The position numbers were made by a program, and so were the translations under genes. From contig CAXMOM010000063.1 in assembly GCA_964195425.1 (NCBI GenBank), forward strand, positions 62,001 to 126,000: a stretch of DNA of 64,000 nucleotides. The letters run 5' to 3'. Positions 1-8,979 of the stretch are shown here, in pieces (position 1 is the first letter of the stretch; each line of letters starts with the position of its first letter). Under the pieces are notes generated by a model. The model saw only the letters and a list, made by a program, of their open reading frames with translations, did no database searches and was not told where the DNA came from. Source of the stretch: Glaciecola sp964195425. Its GTDB lineage: Bacteria; Pseudomonadota; Gammaproteobacteria; Enterobacterales; Alteromonadaceae.

Positions 1-1
1 A

Positions 2-1180
2 CAAGTACAAACATTTTACGAATTTCTTCAAAATGCAGGCGTATCACAGCTAAAAGAACCAGAGTTTTATGGCTTAGCACTGGCCTTAGGCGGCGGTGAA
101 GTCACTATGCTTGAACTGCTTGAACTGTATGCCACAATTGCCAATTTTGGAAGCCATAAAGCAGCAGTAAGTACCTACTTACATAACAGCAAAGATGACG
201 ATGAAAAACGGCGGTTGCTAAGCCCTGAAGCCTCATTTTTAGTGTTTGATATGTTACGTAAAAACCCTAAGCCAAACACTGCCAATTCTCTTGTTATCTC
301 TCCCCAAAGCAGTCAAACCCAGAAAACGGCGTGGAAGACCGGCACGTCTTGGGCATTCAGAGATGCTTGGGCCGTGGGTATAGTAGGCGACTATGTCATG
401 GCGGTATGGATTGGCAACTTTGATGGCCCCGGTAATAATGCGTTTATAGGCAGAACCGCTGCTGGTCCGCTGTTGTTTAAATTATTAGACATTGTTGGGC
501 AGTCATACCAAGCAAACACACATACAGATTCCAACTTGCCTGAGCAGTATCAATCCACCCCATTTGATACTAATAGCTTGCAAAATTTGAAACTTAAGTG
601 GGTGGATATTTGTAAGACCACCGGCGACCTTTATGCGCCTGAATGTCCAAACAAAGGTCGTACTTTATTTATCCCCGGCATATCGCCCATTAAACGTGCA
701 TATATATACCGCAAAATATGGATTGATGAGGTAACAGGATTAAGAAGATGCAGCAATAATGCGCAGGGAGCCAGCTCAAAGGTATTTGCTTTTTGGCCAA
801 CAGACTTCCAAACACTGTTTGAACAGGCTGGCATACATATAGAAAAACCACCTAAATTTGCACCTGAATGTAAACTTGGCGATATTGCTTTGGTCGGTAA
901 TGAGCCAATCATCAATTCACCACAAGCCCAAGTGAGCTATGTCGTACAAGATGGTCTGAAAAATTTCGTGTCCATTCCCTTACAAGCAAGTGCCGACGCT
1001 GAAACTAGCTATTTGTATTGGTTCGCAAATGGTCAATTTATAGCAAGCGTCAATCTAACAACAACACCCAACACCAACCCACTAATATGGCAAGCAACGC
1101 CCGGTGAATACGATGTTCAAGTAAGCGATGATTTGGGCAGAAGCGCCTCTGTAAAAGTGAATGTTCTAGCGGTGAAATAG
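2..1180 (+). CDS. pbpC: Penicillin-binding protein 1C, C-terminal part (5' end outside window)
   Basis: The frame is open from base 2, so the gene enters from the left and only its last 392 residues are visible. The fragment holds the end of the transpeptidase domain. The KTG box is present as KTGTS at bases 335-349, followed by the WIGNFDG segment typical of PBP1C. The last 85 or so residues form the C-terminal beta domain (BiPBP_C) that marks PBP1C. The family is a bifunctional glycosyltransferase/transpeptidase that builds peptidoglycan in the periplasm, anchored in the inner membrane. The upstream neighbour in this family is often an alpha-2-macroglobulin gene, which would lie outside the window. 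Confidence 0.93.
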   Translation, partial: QVQTFYEFLQNAGVSQLKEPEFYGLALALGGGEVTMLELLELYATIANFGSHKAAVSTYLHNSKDDDEKRRLLSPEASFLVFDMLRKNPKPNTANSLVISPQSSQTQKTAWKTGTSWAFRDAWAVGIVGDYVMAVWIGNFDGPGNNAFIGRTAAGPLLFKLLDIVGQSYQANTHTDSNLPEQYQSTPFDTNSLQNLKLKWVDICKTTGDLYAPECPNKGRTLFIPGISPIKRAYIYRKIWIDEVTGLRRCSNNAQGASSKVFAFWPTDFQTLFEQAGIHIEKPPKFAPECKLGDIALVGNEPIINSPQAQVSYVVQDGLKNFVSIPLQASADAETSYLYWFANGQFIASVNLTTTPNTNPLIWQATPGEYDVQVSDDLGRSASVKVNVLAVK

Positions 1181-1191
1181 AGGCAGTAAGT

Positions 1192-2208
1192 TTATGCCTT
1201 TACAAAATAAAACAAACAATCAGAACTAGCGATATCTGCACGGGTTGTCACCATAAACAAAGTGAGTGGACATTTGGTCTTTAACTGAAAGCCATCTTGC
1301 TGTGTGCCATGCACCATAAAATAGTCACCTACATTAAAATCAGAACTGTCTAACTGCAAGGTATCTAAAGTATTGTCAAACAACCAACCTAGTAGCTGAT
1401 TGGCTTTAGTTGTGCCAAAGTTAAGCCTCTCAATGTCTTGGCGCATAGTTAAACTCGTTCCTTTGATAGGCGCTTGTGCATAAGCAATACTGCCGGTAGT
1501 TTTTAGCTCTAATCGTCTTGGATTGTATAGCAGTTCTACCTCTTGTATTCGTTCAAATACATTGGGTGCTGATAAAAACGACTTAATACCTTCAAGTGCA
1601 GTAAGATCTGCGGCGTTATCATGAGCACCGCCTGCTTCGACGGTTATTATTGGACACGCTAATTGCTGTTCCATTATTGAGCCTAAACGCAAATCAGTAA
1701 ATATCATTCTGTGGGTAAAGTGGGCTGCCATGGCGATGTGTTGCTCTGAATTACTGGTTGATACACTAAACGCAGGACCACTTCCTGAAGTGTTATGCAG
1801 GTCAATAATAGCTTCAGCTTGGAACGTTTCTATTTCACTTTTAATCGCACTAGCAAGCAAGCTTTGTAAATCTCGTTGGCTATTACCAAAGCATCGATTT
1901 AAATCGTGTTGACCGGGTAACATTCTATATTCAAAAACCGGTTCTGTGCGCGCGGCTACCACCGAAGCGACAATAAACTTAGTATCTACACAAGGCGTAA
2001 ATTGACTTAGTAATAGTTGATGAATAGCTTTTAACCCAGAGGGTTCATTACCGTGCAGTAAGGTAACAACAACTCTACAGCGGCTGCTGTCTTGACCCTT
2101 TATGTGGATAACAGTGGGCCCACTTAAATAGTTTAAAAACTGATAAAGTGTTTCGCCTATTTGCACAGGTAATGGCCTATGCAGATGGGTAAGTTTAATA
2201 CTGCTCAT
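1192..2208 (-). CDS. Succinylglutamate desuccinylase/aspartoacylase-family zinc hydrolase
   Basis: A 338-residue protein of the AstE/AspA family (M14-like zinc enzymes that release an acyl group from an N-acyl amino acid). The motif HGNEPSG near residue 53 supplies the expected His and Glu zinc ligands. DLHNTSG near residue 137 supplies the second His, and an ITVEAGGAHD segment near residue 190 fits the catalytic Glu region. It lies 41 bp downstream of a GCS2-family ligase on the same strand, so the two are probably co-transcribed. No arginine succinyltransferase genes are nearby, so a role in arginine catabolism is not supported. The true substrate is unknown. Confidence 0.8.
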   Translation of the reverse strand: MSSIKLTHLHRPLPVQIGETLYQFLNYLSGPTVIHIKGQDSSRCRVVVTLLHGNEPSGLKAIHQLLLSQFTPCVDTKFIVASVVAARTEPVFEYRMLPGQHDLNRCFGNSQRDLQSLLASAIKSEIETFQAEAIIDLHNTSGSGPAFSVSTSNSEQHIAMAAHFTHRMIFTDLRLGSIMEQQLACPIITVEAGGAHDNAADLTALEGIKSFLSAPNVFERIQEVELLYNPRRLELKTTGSIAYAQAPIKGTSLTMRQDIERLNFGTTKANQLLGWLFDNTLDTLQLDSSDFNVGDYFMVHGTQQDGFQLKTKCPLTLFMVTTRADIASSDCLFYFVKA

Positions 2209-2249
2209 TTGTTAACTCAATTCTCGGTAGATTATGTGCATACACGGAA

Positions 2250-3701
2250 TTAAATGAGCCACTTTGAAACAGGTATACCTGAATCTGAATGAATCATATA
2301 GTCGAACATCAATTGCTTCAAGGCTTCAGGTTTGTCTAGTCTCCCCTCAAGCTTTTGTAAATGCTTGAGCTGCCAAACCGATCCCGTTTGCTTAGTTGCT
2401 AGCCTATGCTCTATGACCTGCATTAGCCTATCGATTTCGTTGGCATCTACGCCTAGCTCTTGTAAACCATCAGTTGCCATAGGCAACACTTGCTTAATAA
2501 TGTCGCTAATACAGTGTTCTTTTAAGGAATTTTGATCTGCTGTTGGCCACAATATTTTTGCGTCTAGGCCATCTTGCGCTGCTCGGTAAAAATTATAATG
2601 CGCGTATTCAAAGGGCATTTTGGATAGCAGTTCTGGCATTTTATGCGACAAGGCTTGGGTTAAACCAATACTAAGGGCAGCGTTTGCCATCATATCTAAC
2701 ATAGTGGGCCCTGCTGGAAGCGTTCTATACTCAATGCGTAAATGACCACCATGGTTTGGCTCAAATACCGCACGGTTCCACGACCAAATGGTGCCATGAT
2801 GCAAATTAAGTTCGTCAAAGGAGTTTTGCTTAGACGATACATAAGGTGTTATGACTTGATACAACGCAACATTTTCAGCAAATAGTTCCCATGCACCATG
2901 TCTAACCCAGCCGTGACCAAAAGAAACTCGCGAGGGTTGACGCCATTTAGTCAATCCTTGAATGCGACTGTCGATAGACTGCTTAAATAGTGCTACCCGA
3001 GTTTCATGCCATAAGCTATGGCCTAAAAATATAGGTGAATTGCCGGCAAGCGCAAGCACCAAAGATGTACTTAGTTGCGTGGCATTGTATAAATTAGCGA
3101 AACGATTCGCGGGCACTTTTAAATGCACTTGAAAGGATGTATTTGCGCCCTCTAAGGTGACTTCATCACATTGCATTTTGAGCGCATCTTGGCCATTTAT
3201 ATCAACCATAAAAGGCTCTCCTTTAAGAGAGCTCAATTCACTGGTTATTGCTCTGTACCTTGGTAAATCTGTCATATAACTTTTATGCAAATGCTCATTG
3301 CGTAAAGTAGGTAATATACCAATGGTCGCGACTTGAGTATTAATGCTGTTGGCAGCTTTTTTGAGTTTACCTAAAAACGGGGCAACTTCATTAGTCATCG
3401 CCGAAAAAGGAGTTCCTTTTGCGGGCACTGGGGACAAATTAAATTCAAGATTGAACTTGTTGAGTTCTTCGGTGAGTAAAGGGTGCTTCATCATAGACAA
3501 AAGTTCGGTATTACAGGGAGCAGGCATACAATCTTTGTCTAATAAATACATTTCAAGCTCAGCGCCTAATGTCGCCTCTCCTATCGAAAATTGTGCTTGT
3601 TCAAGTAGATGTTTAAGAGTCTCAATTTGTTCATGCAGTCTTACACTAAACTCTTTGTGATCGTTGAGCGAAAAACTATCTTTTTCAAAAAAACGTCCCA
3701 T
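2250..3701 (-). CDS. Glutamate-cysteine ligase family 2 (GCS2-like) carboxylate-amine ligase
   Basis: A 483-residue protein related to the GCS2/COG2170 ATP-dependent carboxylate-amine ligases. The N-terminal IGEATLGAELEMYLLD segment is the family's substrate/metal-binding start, and FEPNHGGHLRIEYRTLPAGPT near residue 315 is the conserved arginine region. Members form gamma-glutamyl-type amide bonds, but many have unknown substrates and this one is not classical GshA. It heads a likely two-gene operon with the AstE-like hydrolase (41 bp gap). Ligase and deacylase together could make and break an amide-bonded compound; that is inference. Confidence 0.75.
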   Translation of the reverse strand: MGRFFEKDSFSLNDHKEFSVRLHEQIETLKHLLEQAQFSIGEATLGAELEMYLLDKDCMPAPCNTELLSMMKHPLLTEELNKFNLEFNLSPVPAKGTPFSAMTNEVAPFLGKLKKAANSINTQVATIGILPTLRNEHLHKSYMTDLPRYRAITSELSSLKGEPFMVDINGQDALKMQCDEVTLEGANTSFQVHLKVPANRFANLYNATQLSTSLVLALAGNSPIFLGHSLWHETRVALFKQSIDSRIQGLTKWRQPSRVSFGHGWVRHGAWELFAENVALYQVITPYVSSKQNSFDELNLHHGTIWSWNRAVFEPNHGGHLRIEYRTLPAGPTMLDMMANAALSIGLTQALSHKMPELLSKMPFEYAHYNFYRAAQDGLDAKILWPTADQNSLKEHCISDIIKQVLPMATDGLQELGVDANEIDRLMQVIEHRLATKQTGSVWQLKHLQKLEGRLDKPEALKQLMFDYMIHSDSGIPVSKWLI

Positions 3702-3786
3702 TTTTCACCCTCCTTACAACTTGATTACAAGAGATATACATCCACAGAAATAAAGCCTAATTACTCATTAAGTATGCTTTATACCC

Positions 3787-5040
3787 TTAGTTAAGCACTT
3801 CGCGCATACTTTCAACTTTGCGTTGCTCGTTAGAAATATAACTTATCCAATTTTGTGCATGCTTTAAGGACTTCTCATAGTTTTTAGCGTATTCGCATGC
3901 TTCAATGGCTTTTTGATACTCCTTCATTTTGAAATGAGCCATTCCCATCAACAACCATGCTTCGCCTTCAAGTTTTTCGCTTAGACCTTTATCAAACCCT
4001 AGCTTGAGTGTGTTTACAGTATTTTTCCACTGCGCCATATCAAAATGCAAATAGGCCTTTTGCAGGTAATTATCACCATCGTCCGATAATTTAGCCGCCT
4101 GATTTAGCGTGGTAATCGCTTTCTCTCGCTCTGCCGCCAATCGCCATGCTTGGGCAAGCATTTCAAAATTATTAGCGGTAGCTTCTAACTGTCCATTTTC
4201 TAGCGCGGTTTCTAACACTATCGCACCTTTGTAGGGGCTATTTTCCGACAAATATAAACTGGCCAAGTTTCGCAGCTGTGAACCATCCACAATACGGCCA
4301 TCTTCATATAGGGATTCCATTAACACAGTTTGTTTGTCAAGCCTGTCTAATTGTCCATAAACTGAAGCTAAATTAAGCATATAACTCTTTTTTGGATAGT
4401 GCTTTATGAGCTCTTCTAAAACGCCACGCATGTTATCCATTTGTCCCAGTTCGAAATAAATGGCATTTAGCAACAGCAGTAGATTTTGCTTTGGTATTTT
4501 TTCCATCTCCAAAGACAATTCTCGTCCCCCTAATGCCGCCTCTAGGGCTTTATTCCAATCTTCGAGCTTATAATTTGCCTGTGCCAATAATGTATAATCA
4601 ATGGGTTTGAGTGTGTCACCTGCAATTTCAATGATTTGCTCACAGTAATCTCGGGCTTGTTGGAAATTCTCAACGACCAAACTTAATTGCCCTAGGGTTT
4701 TCAAGGTTTGGGTATGAAGAGATAGTGGCATATCACCAACCGAATCGAGCACTTTTTTAAAGCTTTCAATGGCACTTTGTAAATCGTTATTTCGATAATG
4801 TATTGAGCCCATCAACGAATAAACCTGCGCTTTTTCATATTTTGAAGATCGTCTCTCAAGCAGCTCACTTACGCCCAGCAGAGCTTCACGATACTGTTTT
4901 TCTTCAACTAATAAATTTACTTCTTCCATTTTCTTGAATACATTCATGCTTATAGCATAAGATTTTTTTGCTGCCGCCGGATTAGCATAAGGCATGCAAA
5001 CTAGAACACACAATATGGTTAAAATATTAGTCCATTTCAT
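3787..5040 (-). CDS. TPR-repeat periplasmic protein, last gene of TonB2-type operon
   Basis: A 417-residue protein with an N-terminal signal peptide (hydrophobic residues 5-23, then a PAAAKK cleavage region) followed by about eight TPR-like helical repeats. Repeats such as AQVYSLMGSIHYRNNDLQSA and AWLLMGMAHFKMKEYQKA are clear. The start overlaps the tonB stop by 4 bp (ATGA), showing translational coupling. TPR proteins end similar exbB-exbD-tonB clusters in Vibrio and Alteromonadales and are thought to be periplasmic partners of the energising complex. The exact role is not known. Confidence 0.85.
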   Translation of the reverse strand: MKWTNILTILCVLVCMPYANPAAAKKSYAISMNVFKKMEEVNLLVEEKQYREALLGVSELLERRSSKYEKAQVYSLMGSIHYRNNDLQSAIESFKKVLDSVGDMPLSLHTQTLKTLGQLSLVVENFQQARDYCEQIIEIAGDTLKPIDYTLLAQANYKLEDWNKALEAALGGRELSLEMEKIPKQNLLLLLNAIYFELGQMDNMRGVLEELIKHYPKKSYMLNLASVYGQLDRLDKQTVLMESLYEDGRIVDGSQLRNLASLYLSENSPYKGAIVLETALENGQLEATANNFEMLAQAWRLAAEREKAITTLNQAAKLSDDGDNYLQKAYLHFDMAQWKNTVNTLKLGFDKGLSEKLEGEAWLLMGMAHFKMKEYQKAIEACEYAKNYEKSLKHAQNWISYISNEQRKVESMREVLN

Positions 5041-5705
5041 TCGCTTACCTCTCGATCTTGAAGGGTGTACTGAAATATGTTGCGCACGTTATGTACTTCG
5101 ATTGCTTCACCGTTAACAATTCTAGGTTTGTATTTAAATTTCTTCGCCGCATTAATCGATGCCTTAGCAAATATTGACGGACACATATCATCTACAACGC
5201 TAACGTCTTTAGTCGCGCCCGAATTGGTCACCGTAAATTCAACAGCGCAATTACCCTCTGTTCCCTCTATTGCAGCCTTTATAGGATAGGCTGGTGCTAC
5301 TTTTACGATAGGTAAATATTCGCCATCCCCCGTCCCAATCATACCGCCAATATCAACTCCCACATTCGTATTAGCAGTGGGGATTGATATTGCCAGGGCA
5401 GAATCACTAAGATTACTTTGATCTGTCTGCGGAGTGGGCGAAGCAGGCGGCGTTTCCTGAGTTTGTGGACGTTGTGGTTTAGGCTTTTTTCGTTGAGAGC
5501 TTTCCTCACGCTGTACTCGCACAAAGTCCAAAATATTTGCACGTGAGCTTTCCACTAATCCTTGCTGACTTGCTTCAATGAGTACATACATAAATAAGGT
5601 GAGTGCGCCAGCGATGACTATTCCAATAACGGAAGTAAGAGCAAGTCTTACCCAGAAATATCCGTCGTTAAACTCCATTGTGTGGACTAAATGAGAATTT
5701 TTCAT
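5037..5705 (-). CDS. tonB: TonB energy-transducing protein (short TonB2 type)
   Basis: A 222-residue protein with a cytoplasmic N-terminus, one membrane anchor (about residues 20-46), a Pro/Gln/Lys-rich periplasmic linker (70-105) and a C-terminal TonB domain. The domain has the conserved YPIKAAIEGTEG segment near residue 145 and FKYKPRIVNGEAI near 195. Two Cys residues (in GNCAVEF and DDMCPSIF) may form a disulphide in the periplasm. TonB carries proton-motive energy from ExbB/ExbD to outer-membrane receptors. It starts 3 bp after exbD ends. No TonB-dependent receptor is in the window. Confidence 0.92.
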   Translation of the reverse strand: MKNSHLVHTMEFNDGYFWVRLALTSVIGIVIAGALTLFMYVLIEASQQGLVESSRANILDFVRVQREESSQRKKPKPQRPQTQETPPASPTPQTDQSNLSDSALAISIPTANTNVGVDIGGMIGTGDGEYLPIVKVAPAYPIKAAIEGTEGNCAVEFTVTNSGATKDVSVVDDMCPSIFAKASINAAKKFKYKPRIVNGEAIEVHNVRNIFQYTLQDREVSE

Positions 5706-5708
5706 GAT

Positions 5709-6116
5709 TTAGCTTCTGTCTGCGGCCAAAGCGATGTCGTATACGCCCGCTTTACGTGACGCGTCCATAACTTTTACCAATATTTCGTTACGCGACATTT
5801 TATCGGCTTGTATTACCACTATTCCTTTGGGATTTTCGGCATGCAGTCTTTCAATGTTTGGCCGAAGTGCACGTAAATCGACTTCTCGGCGGTTGATCCA
5901 GACTTTATTGTTAGCATCTATGGCTATCAAAATATTCGCTTTCTCTTGTACCACAGTGGTGGAAGCTTTTGGCGCGTCTACTTCAATACCAGAAATTTTG
6001 ACAAAAGTAGCGGTTACAATGAAAAATATAAGCATGATAAAAACAACGTCTAGCATGGGCGTGATGTCGACGGTGGCGTCTTGTTCTTGAGTTTGATTAG
6101 ATATAAATCTACGCAT
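5709..6116 (-). CDS. exbD: Biopolymer transport protein ExbD
   Basis: A 135-residue ExbD/TolR protein: short cytoplasmic N-terminus, one membrane helix (about residues 22-42) with the conserved Asp in the DITPMLDVVFIMLIFF motif that carries protons, then a periplasmic domain. I chose the ATG at 6116 over one at 6125 because AAGGA lies 8 bases before it, while the upstream ATG overlaps that site. The start overlaps the end of exbB by 8 bp. It forms the inner-membrane motor with ExbB and TonB. Confidence 0.93.
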   Translation of the reverse strand: MRRFISNQTQEQDATVDITPMLDVVFIMLIFFIVTATFVKISGIEVDAPKASTTVVQEKANILIAIDANNKVWINRREVDLRALRPNIERLHAENPKGIVVIQADKMSRNEILVKVMDASRKAGVYDIALAADRS

Positions 6117-6660
6117 GTGAAACATCCTTTAATTCGTTAGCAGACAGGTTTTCTTGAAAGCGTAACTTCATAGCTTTAGCTTTATCAATTAAATAGTTGC
6201 TGATCATCAGTCCTGAAATGGCAACTACCATCCCTGCCATAGTCGATACTGTAGCTTTAGACACCCCACCGGCTGTCGTTCTGGCACTGTTGTTACCGGT
6301 CACTGCCAGTGCATCAAAAATTTCCAGCATGCCCATCACTGTTCCTAGTAGTCCAAGTAATGGGCATACCTTAACGATGGTACTGATAAGCTGAAGGTTT
6401 CGTGACATCTCTCGGTGTACGCGACTAACCAGTAGTTGTCTAAATTGTGCTGTATGCCAGTCTGACATTGTGTCGCGTTGCTGCCATAAACGGGCTAACA
6501 ATATTTGTTTGTGTGGAAACACAATAAAAAGGAAAACCAGTCTCTCCAAAATCAATGCCCACATAACCGCAGCCATCACTATGATCATGAGCAGAATATC
6601 CCCCCCTAGCTCAAGCATATCGCCAAACCAAGGAAACAAATTATCTATCAATGCAAACAT
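6109..6660 (-). CDS. exbB: ExbB-type MotA/TolQ/ExbB proton channel (short form)
   Basis: A 183-residue inner-membrane protein with three hydrophobic segments (about residues 20-45, 98-120 and 130-160). The conserved family core is visible as CPLLGLLGTVMGMLEIFDAL followed by TVSTMAGMVVAISGLMISNY. It is the canonical ExbB partner of the ExbD just downstream, while a second, longer ExbB-like protein lies 9 bp upstream. Two ExbB-like proteins in one operon is the arrangement of the Vibrio TonB2 system. Confidence 0.92.
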   Translation of the reverse strand: MFALIDNLFPWFGDMLELGGDILLMIIVMAAVMWALILERLVFLFIVFPHKQILLARLWQQRDTMSDWHTAQFRQLLVSRVHREMSRNLQLISTIVKVCPLLGLLGTVMGMLEIFDALAVTGNNSARTTAGGVSKATVSTMAGMVVAISGLMISNYLIDKAKAMKLRFQENLSANELKDVSHA

Positions 6661-6669
6661 AAGCGACTC

Positions 6670-8043
6670 CTATGTGTCAGAGGCCCGAAGCGCTATTAAA
6701 GCGACGGCTTCTTGCTCGATGATTTGAGTGATCTTGGTTGCTTTGCTGTTGACTAAGTTATGCAGCAATAATGTAGGAATCGCTACTACCAAACCCAGTA
6801 CGGTTGTTACCAAAGCTTGTGAAATACCGCCAGCCATTAATTTGGGATCACCGGCGCCAAACAAGGTAATAGCCTGAAATGTGATTATCATCCCGGTGAC
6901 AGTTCCCAACAAACCCAGAAGTGGTGCTACCGCCGCGCTTATTTTTAAGAACGACAAACCTCGATTTATGGGGGGTATCTCACGCAGGACTGCTTCCCCA
7001 AGTTTGATTTCTAATTGTTCGAGATTGTCTTTTTTATTGTCTTGGTAGACCTGTATTATGCGTCCAAGGGGATTATTGCTGGGCTTGTCGAGGTGAGTTA
7101 ATTGATTGCCAATTTTACGATCCATTAGCAATAAATAGATAAAGCGTCCAATGGCTAGCAACACTACTACGACACCTAGAGAAACGATAACGTAACCTAT
7201 TACACCCCCTTGTTGCACGCGCTCTGTAAGATTTGGAGCAGTCCCCATCAACGCAATTAGTTGACCGCGAATGGGGTCAATAGTAAAGGGAATGACTTCT
7301 CCAGAGCTATTTGCAATTTGCTCTGCACCTAACATATAGCGAGCCGAAGGTTGGCGTGGAAATTCAACGATGCGACCCGTTTCACTAATACGTTGAATAT
7401 ACTTTTCATCCGAAATAAGATTAAATGTGCCCACTCGGATAAGATCTGTTTCTATTTCCTGCCCGTTTTGTAAGAGCACAGTTTGTGTGGATTGCACTAC
7501 TTTTCCAGACTCGGTCATTTCGCGCTGGAGTTCGAACCATAACGTTTCAATCTCCTCGACAGAAGGCAACTCAGTAATTTGCCCCATTTTCTTAGAAAAT
7601 GCATTTAGACGCTGTGTTCTGCTTGGATAATGTAACTGAATCAGCGAGTTATCAAACTGGCCTTGGGTGTCATTAGAGACCAATTGCAACACACCGAACA
7701 ACTCTTTCAATGAACCCAGTCGCTCGGTGAGGCGTTGTTGCACGACGGTAATTTGCTGTTCATTCACTTCAAACTGTTGCTCATTTTTCAGGCTCAATGC
7801 CTCGGCATTCGCGCGATCATTTTTAATCTTATGTAGCATAGATTGTTGTTGATCCTTATTTCCTGAAAACACTTGAATACGGCCTTGATTAACTTCTTGG
7901 TCTTGTCGATTTCCTTGTTTTACTTGCTCTAACAAATCATCCACAGAAAGAGGTTTTTGTTCTTGTGCTAAGCATATAGTACTCGTGCACGAAAGGGAGA
8001 TAGCCACAATTATTGTCACTAAAGCTTTATTGAAAATAGTCAT
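6670..8043 (-). CDS. Long ExbB/MotA-TolQ family protein with periplasmic N-domain (TtpC-like)
   Basis: A 457-residue protein with a signal peptide (about residues 1-26), a long charged Gln/Glu-rich, probably coiled-coil periplasmic region (30-270), then three membrane helices near 280-305, 365-390 and 410-430. The channel core reads AAVAPLLGLLGTVTGMIITF and ALVTTVLGLVVAIPTLLLHN. The size and layout match TtpC, the extra ExbB-like component required by the Vibrio TonB2 system. Its start overlaps the upstream DUF3450 stop by 1 bp. Confidence 0.9.
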   Translation of the reverse strand: MTIFNKALVTIIVAISLSCTSTICLAQEQKPLSVDDLLEQVKQGNRQDQEVNQGRIQVFSGNKDQQQSMLHKIKNDRANAEALSLKNEQQFEVNEQQITVVQQRLTERLGSLKELFGVLQLVSNDTQGQFDNSLIQLHYPSRTQRLNAFSKKMGQITELPSVEEIETLWFELQREMTESGKVVQSTQTVLLQNGQEIETDLIRVGTFNLISDEKYIQRISETGRIVEFPRQPSARYMLGAEQIANSSGEVIPFTIDPIRGQLIALMGTAPNLTERVQQGGVIGYVIVSLGVVVVLLAIGRFIYLLLMDRKIGNQLTHLDKPSNNPLGRIIQVYQDNKKDNLEQLEIKLGEAVLREIPPINRGLSFLKISAAVAPLLGLLGTVTGMIITFQAITLFGAGDPKLMAGGISQALVTTVLGLVVAIPTLLLHNLVNSKATKITQIIEQEAVALIALRASDT

Positions 8044-8810
8044 TAGCGCACCTCAATGTTTGCCAAAATGGGCAATGTGATGAGTTCAGGGGAAATTTCT
8101 TCGCGCGCTATTTTTAAGCCTTTAGTGATATGCCGTTTGTATTGGCGCTCAGTTAAAGGTTGCCAGAGTTTACTTGCATTATTCCAAAAACCTACACGAT
8201 CTCCAGCAAGGTCTCTGTACATCAAGCCAATTCTGCCCACTCGCAAAAAGTCTACGGCAAATTGTTCGCCACTTAAACTAACCCGCCCTTTATAGGACTC
8301 AATAGTATAGCCATATTCGTTCTCTATCTGATAGGCTTCAAATACGCGTCTTGTTTTCTCAGACGTGGTGTAATCAGCCTTGTTTAGCAGGTCTTTTAGT
8401 CCATTAACACGCGCAACACGTTCACTTTGTAAAAAGGGTAAGTCAACGGCTACATAACTGTCTAGTGCATCTACCATCCTCACTAGTAGCGGCATGATTT
8501 GCCTTTCAATTAAGGTAACGTTGTTGATAGATGTATTGGTTTTACTAATTTGTGCATTCTGGTCATCTAACTGGCGTTTAAGCATGGCGTTATACATATT
8601 GAGACTATCGAGTAATTGAAGTTCATCCTGGAACTCTTTTTCCATGGCTTGAATTTTTTCTAAGGTAGTATCGATAGTCTGCTGCGATTCTTGATTTTGT
8701 TTTAAACGTTCGAGTCCCTCATCAACTAACTGTTGTGTTTGTTCCTGTCCCCAAGTATTTATCACAATACCCAGAAGTGTGATAAATACCACTAATCGCA
8801 GATATAGCAT
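8043..8810 (-). CDS. DUF3450 periplasmic coiled-coil protein, first gene of TonB2-type operon
   Basis: A 255-residue protein with a signal peptide (about residues 1-21, ending at WGQ), a long coiled coil (25-110) and a C-terminal domain containing VDFLRVGRIGLMYRDLAGDR, the hallmark of DUF3450. The domain is repeatedly found upstream of ttpC-exbB-exbD-tonB-TPR genes, and here it overlaps the next gene by 1 bp. It is thought to belong to the same cell-envelope machine; the biochemical role is unknown. A possible FNR-like site lies about 85 bp upstream. Confidence 0.88.
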   Translation of the reverse strand: MLYLRLVVFITLLGIVINTWGQEQTQQLVDEGLERLKQNQESQQTIDTTLEKIQAMEKEFQDELQLLDSLNMYNAMLKRQLDDQNAQISKTNTSINNVTLIERQIMPLLVRMVDALDSYVAVDLPFLQSERVARVNGLKDLLNKADYTTSEKTRRVFEAYQIENEYGYTIESYKGRVSLSGEQFAVDFLRVGRIGLMYRDLAGDRVGFWNNASKLWQPLTERQYKRHITKGLKIAREEISPELITLPILANIEVR

Positions 8811-8892
8811 ATGCCCTCTATTGTTTGCCGTGACTTAATAATTAATTAGTACGCCAAGCAATGGCTATAATCTAGTAAATATTGTTCATAAT

Positions 8893-8906
8893 TTGATATA
8901 GATCAT
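8893..8906. promoter_or_regulatory. Possible FNR/CRP-family operator
   Basis: The 14-base sequence TTGATATAGATCAT matches the FNR consensus (TTGAT-N4-ATCAA) at 9 of 10 defined positions. It lies 83-96 bases upstream of the DUF3450 start, in the 169-bp gap after the potassium channel gene. The role is inferred from the match and position only. Confidence 0.35.
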
Positions 8907-8979
8907 TTTTTAGATCGCCGAACACAGAATGGCCTAATAAGGAAAGATTATTGGATGGATCTAGTATGATCAGTCGTAT

